From: Takifugu bimaculatus
Taxonomy: Eukaryota > Chordata > Actinopteri > Tetraodontiformes > Tetraodontidae
Assembly: GCA_004026145.2 (NCBI GenBank)
Contig: CP034980.1
Span: forward strand, 15,686,219 to 15,750,218
Direction: 5' to 3'
Length of the DNA: 64,000 nucleotides
Shown here: one piece after another, positions 59,761-64,000 of the stretch
Layout: each line of letters opens with the position of its first letter
Numbering within the stretch: the first letter of the stretch is position 1
The notes under the pieces: generated by a model
Database searches by the model: none
What the model was told of the DNA's origin: nothing
What the model saw: the letters and a program-made list of their open reading frames with translations, nothing else
Made by a program: the position numbers and the translations under genes

Positions 59761-62145
59761 CTCAGGTGAACTGTCAGATTCTCCAAACACATCAGCAAAG
59801 TCAGTGGGGCTTTTCCTCAGAGTCTGCTCAGCAGGAAGTGTGTTGTCATTGTAAGATGTCACAAACTTAAAGTCACTGGTTCTAGACCCTGTTGTCAGGT
59901 AGGCGTCATAATTGTAAGCGCTGCGTAAAGTTCCTGTGCCGTCAACATCAGCGTAATTAGGAGGGAGATAAGCGCCGGGGATGGTTACTGCTCCGTCAAA
60001 CAACATTCTGGGCTTTCTCCTGCGACAGAACCTCACACCCAGGATGATGATGATGAAGGTCAGGAAGAAGGTGGACACAGACACCAGCGCGATGATCAGA
60101 TAGGAGGTCAGTTTGGAATTCTTCTCATCATAAGAAATGTCCTTCAGCTCTGGCACCTCAGCCAAGTTATCAGAAATGAGTAAATACATGGAGCAGGTGG
60201 CAGAGAGAGAGGGCTGTCCGTTATCTTTCACTGCCACAATCAGGTTCTGTTTCATGCTGTCAGACTCAGAAATGTCCCGCTGCGTCCTGATCTCTCCACT
60301 GTGGACACCGATAGAGAAGAGTCCCGGATCGCTGGATTTGACTATGTGGTAGGACAGCCAGGCGTTCTGTCCAGAGTCGGCGTCCACAGCGATCACTTTG
60401 GACACCAGAGAGCCTCCGTGTGCAGCTTTGGGGACCAGCTCGGTCATGAAGGAGTTGCCCTCCGGGGCTGGATACAGTATTTGAGGAGAGTTGTCATTAA
60501 CGTCTGATATGAACACGCTGACGGTCACGTTACTGCTGAGAGGAGGAGAACCGTTGTCTCTGGCCATCACGTGCACTTTAAAGCTCCTCAGCTGTTCATA
60601 ATCAAAGGACCTGACAGCGTGGATCAGCCCCGTGTCTCCATTAACAGACACATAAGAGGACACCGGAGCACCGTTCACCTCAGCGGCTAACAGAGAATAA
60701 ATCACTGTTCCGTTTTGTCTCCAGTCGGTGTCTCCAGCACTAACGGAACACAAAGTGGACCCGGCTCTGTTATTTTCACTCACATATGCGCTGTAGGACT
60801 CTTCCTCAAACACAGGGGGGTTGTCGTTGATGTCTGCTACAGACAAGTGAAGCGTTTTAGAGGAGGACAGAGGTGGAGAGCCCTCGTCAGTGGCACTGAT
60901 TGTAATGTTGTAATCAGACACTAGTTCTCGGTCCAGTTGTCCTGTGGTCACCAGAGAATAATAGTTTTTAATAGAAGGAACCAGCTTAAAAGGGACGTTT
61001 TGCTGAATGGAGCAACGGACCTGTCTGTTGTTTTCTGAGTCTCTGTCCTGAACGTTGATGATGCCCACCTCTGAACCAGGGGACACGTCCTCAGGTACTG
61101 GATCGATCAGTGATTTAACGTGTATTACTGGCGCGTTGTCGTTCACATCAGTGATTTTAATCATTAATTTAGAATCAGATGAAAGTCCGAAACCGTCGTT
61201 AGCGTTGATGCGCATTTCATAATTAGGATTACTCTCAAAATCAAGTGGCCCCGAGACTTTAATCTCTCCCGTTTTGCTGTTGAGTGTAAAAACCTTTTTA
61301 GCCTTGTCTGAAATGCGACTGAACTCATAGGTCACTTCTCCATTGACACCCTCGTCTGCATCAGAAGCGCTGACTGTGAGGACGACGGTACCAAGCGCTG
61401 CGTTTTCCGGTAGATCAGCTTTATAAACGGCCTGCTCGAAGACCGGGGCGTTATCATTAGCATCTAGTACAGTTATCTGTATTGTTGCGGTTCCGGATCT
61501 TTGTGGGTTTCCACCGTCAACAGCAACCATCACGAGATTTACATTCTGCTCCTTTTCACGGTCCAGTTCTTTGTCCAACACTAACTCGACGTTCTTCGAT
61601 CCGTCGCTTCCTTCTTTAACAGATAATACAAAATGCTCGTTGTTCTGTAAACTGTATTGTTGAACCGAATTTTTTCCCATGTCAGCGTCATGAGCTTCAT
61701 TGAGGTAATAACGAGCTCCTTTATCTGCCGATTCTCTTATTTCCAGTTTTATTACATCCTTTGGGAAAACGGGTGAATTGTCGTTTACATCCTGTATGAG
61801 CAGTGAAATGCGGTGCACCTCTAACGGGCTCTCCAGAACCAATTCAGATTTAAGCACACACGAAGCCTTTTCCCCGCACAGCTCCTCTCTGTCAATCCTC
61901 TCCCGGATGACGAAATTCCCCGTCTTTAGGTCAATATCACAGTAGTGCTGATCCTCAGTATCGATACGAGCTTTACGAATGAACAATTTCCCTGCTTCCA
62001 GTCCGAGATCCTTGGCGATATTCCCGACAATAGATCCGGGCCTCATCTCCTCCGGGACAGAATAGCTCAGGTCCGCGCTGCTGTTGCGCACCAAGACAGC
62101 AAAACAGAGGAAGAGGTCGAGAAGTAATTTTCCCCTGCTTTCCAT
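59761..62145 (-). CDS. pcdhg: B1: intact protocadherin gamma-type variable exon, most upstream
   Basis: 795 codons from ATG 62145 (MESRGKLLLDLFLCF) to donor CCTGAG|GTAGGA at 59761/59760. Signal peptide about 1-24, EC1 DLSYSVPEEMRPGSIVG, six EC repeats, membrane helix about 679-704, tail ending FGESDSSPE. EC1 to EC3 are more divergent from B2-B4 than those are from each other (for example YKADLPENAALGTVVLTVS instead of YKASLPENSPLDTVVMQVS). From PVPEDVSPGSEVG in EC4 it is again the shared sequence, with one private change (SAGDTDW for SAGDPDW). No exon follows in the next 1.8 kb upstream, so it may be the first exon of this gamma array. Confidence 0.92.
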
Positions 62146-62282
62146 TATTTCTTTGAAAAAACAACAACGTCGTAATAGGAATTGTAGATGATCACCACAG
62201 CTGAAAAATGCAGTCCTCCGCTGGTGGAACAATGACAAAGCTGCCTTTACTGTGGGTGGAGAAACATCTTCTCATATCTGCA

Positions 62283-62307
62283 AGTAAATGGCGACCCCAC
62301 GAGTCTG
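62283..62307 (-). promoter_or_regulatory. Array B conserved promoter element, B1 copy
   Basis: Plus strand core ATGGCGACCCCACGAGT; on the minus strand CTCGTGGGGTCGCCAT, which resembles a CTCF core. It lies 138 bp upstream of the ATG. Confidence 0.6.
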
Positions 62308-62482
62308 TTTTCATTACTGCAACTACAGTCGGCAACACTGAAGCGTCAAGAAGAGCTTTTTCTGGTATTTTATAGAAGCGCGGAGTGTCACTGAGTTGGG
62401 TAGACCCCCGGGTGTGATTCAAATGTCGAGAGCATTTTCAGCACCAAGGACAGCGGCCGAAGACAGACGAGCAGGCTGAGGC

Positions 62483-62626
62483 AGCTCATGTAGCTCATGT
62501 AGCTGATGTAGCTCATGGAGCTGATGTAGCTCATGTAGCTCATGTAGCTCATGCAGCTCATGTAGCTCATGTAGCTCATGTAGCTCATGGAGCTCATGTA
62601 GCTCATGTAGCTCATGTAGCTCATGG
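62483..62626. repeat. 9-bp tandem repeat, 16 copies
   Basis: Unit AGCTCATGT in perfect phase for 144 bp. Variants change only the C to G at position 5 or the last base. On the minus strand it reads Met-Ser-Tyr repeats, a by-product of the unit length. Confidence 0.95.
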
Positions 62627-64000
62627 AATCAAGGGTTTCAATACAAGAATATTGGAGAAATGTAGTCAAGTATTACAGGAAGAGGGGGAGTGATTTCACG
62701 GTACACAAATGTGATGAAGTACAAAATTATATTTCTTCATGTTGCAGACATGGCAGGTTAGGTTTACCTTGAATGAAAATGATTTTCTTTATGTAAAAAA
62801 AGAAAATTGATGAATTGATTCATCCATAAACCTTGTTAATTATTTTAAATGGAAAATATTTAATTAACATTAAAATCATCGTCATCAAACACTCCATCAC
62901 AGAAAGGATACCTCGTAATTTTCTCCATTTGCCGAGTCAAAATTAAACTGATCTTTCCTGGACATCAGAACTTGGTGTATGTAATTTAAAACATTCAGAG
63001 AGAACATTGTTTCTCCTTTTCTTACATATATGAAAGCCATTATTTTAAAATATTTGAAGTAATGGTTTGCAGTATCTCACTCAACTTATTGAGTTCTGCT
63101 TCCTTTAGTTTACTCATCTTGTTAAAAGTTGATGACTTTTGTCGGTCCTGAAACTTTTAATTCACAACAAAATTCTCTCATATTTAAATTACTGACAATT
63201 CATGAGACATATTCTTCAATCAGGCTGTCTTGAAGTAACTAAAAGCAAATTAAAATTCATCTGAAGAAGATGATTAGTGTTTCCTCCACCTCATTAAGAA
63301 CTTCTCAGTGGCTCACGTGTGATAGATTTGGCCACCTTAGTGCTGCACAGATCACTATTCTAATGTCCTCTCCCTTATTCCACCAAATTAGGGGAGGTAG
63401 AGAAGGAGGGTTTTACTGGCAGTTGCTACGAAAAGAGCAGAGCTGAGCTGGTCAAAGCCACCTGCCACTCCATATTTCCAAAATGTACTGATCTCAGATC
63501 AGTAAAAAAGAGGAAAATGAGGAACGAAAAACTGAGAAGTGAACTGAATGAAGAACTGAGAGCTACATCTTCACAAGGTTTGGATAAATGCCACAATCAC
63601 ACACAGCCCAGGGAACACCCGCTGCCTTGACAAGCATTTCTAATCAGAAATCACCTGGAAACAGGTCACTGAACAGCTCAGCATTGATGCAAACCAAACT
63701 AAATCCCATCACTGAGAGGACCTTCTCAAAGAGAATAATGACAAACTGATTGACACCCACATAGATGACAAATAACACTTTTATGGAACAAGAATATCGT
63801 TTCTCCCCAGAGGAAGCAGGAAGTTTGTTGGGAACGTTTGAGAAAAGCCATCTTTCTGCTTTGAGGTGACCTTCCTTTTGATAAGACTGAAAATATTAAT
63901 TTACAAATTGCACGAACAAGGGCTGAATATTTTGATGAACAAGAATTTAAAACAAAGTAGCAAAAATCTTCTAGACACCTCACACACACATACACAAATA

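Larger units (their letters stand above)
62146..64000. other. Sequence upstream of B1
   Basis: Putative B1 promoter (element at 62283-62307) and a 9-bp tandem repeat (62483-62626). From 62630 to 64000 I see no gene, RNA or mobile element. Confidence 0.65.

Noticed and set aside
62388..62669. Met-Ser-Tyr repeat protein
   Set aside because: Product of the 9-bp tandem repeat. No supporting start context, homology or splice signals.

Overview
The window is vertebrate, almost certainly teleost fish, nuclear DNA from a clustered protocadherin locus. The evidence is a head-to-tail series of about 2.4-kb single-exon reading frames, all on the minus strand. Each encodes a signal peptide, six cadherin (EC) repeats, one transmembrane helix and a short cytoplasmic piece that stops at a splice donor rather than a stop codon. 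These are variable first exons. In this family each is spliced to shared constant exons, which are not in the window and should lie beyond base 1 (transcription runs from base 64000 towards base 1). The cytoplasmic motifs (GTL..YNYEVC..DSRKSD and the related GTL..YNYDAYLTTGSRTSDFKF) point to the gamma class. The labels B1-B4, O1 and A0-A13 are mine, in transcription order.

Layout from the 5' side: 62.15-64 kb holds no gene, only a 16-copy 9-bp repeat. Array B (47.8-62.1 kb) has four exons, B1-B4; B4 carries two single-base insertions. Next is O1 (44.6-47.1 kb), an exon of a different type with its own stop codon, no clear splice donor and no recognisable upstream conserved element. A spacer (42.0-44.6 kb) holds a decayed LINE fragment, a GATA-like repeat, a perfect hairpin and a short tandem duplication. 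A0 (40.8-42.0 kb) is a heavily deleted exon relic. Array A (1-39.9 kb) has thirteen exons: A1-A5, A9 and A11 intact; A6, A7, A8, A10 and A12 carrying single-base frameshifts; and A13 cut by the window edge.

Every array A exon is preceded, 200-265 bp upstream of its ATG, by a copy of the clustered-protocadherin conserved sequence element (minus-strand consensus near CTCTAAGGGACGCTGTTGA, which resembles a CTCF site). Array B exons have a different element, near ACTCACGGTGTCGCCA. In known clusters these elements drive stochastic, single-neuron promoter choice. The EC1-EC3 part of each exon is diverse and would set homophilic recognition. EC6, the membrane helix and the tail are almost identical across an array, which suggests strong gene conversion. 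Array A also shows recent tandem duplications: A2/A3, A5/A6, and the A7-A8 pair against A9-A10.
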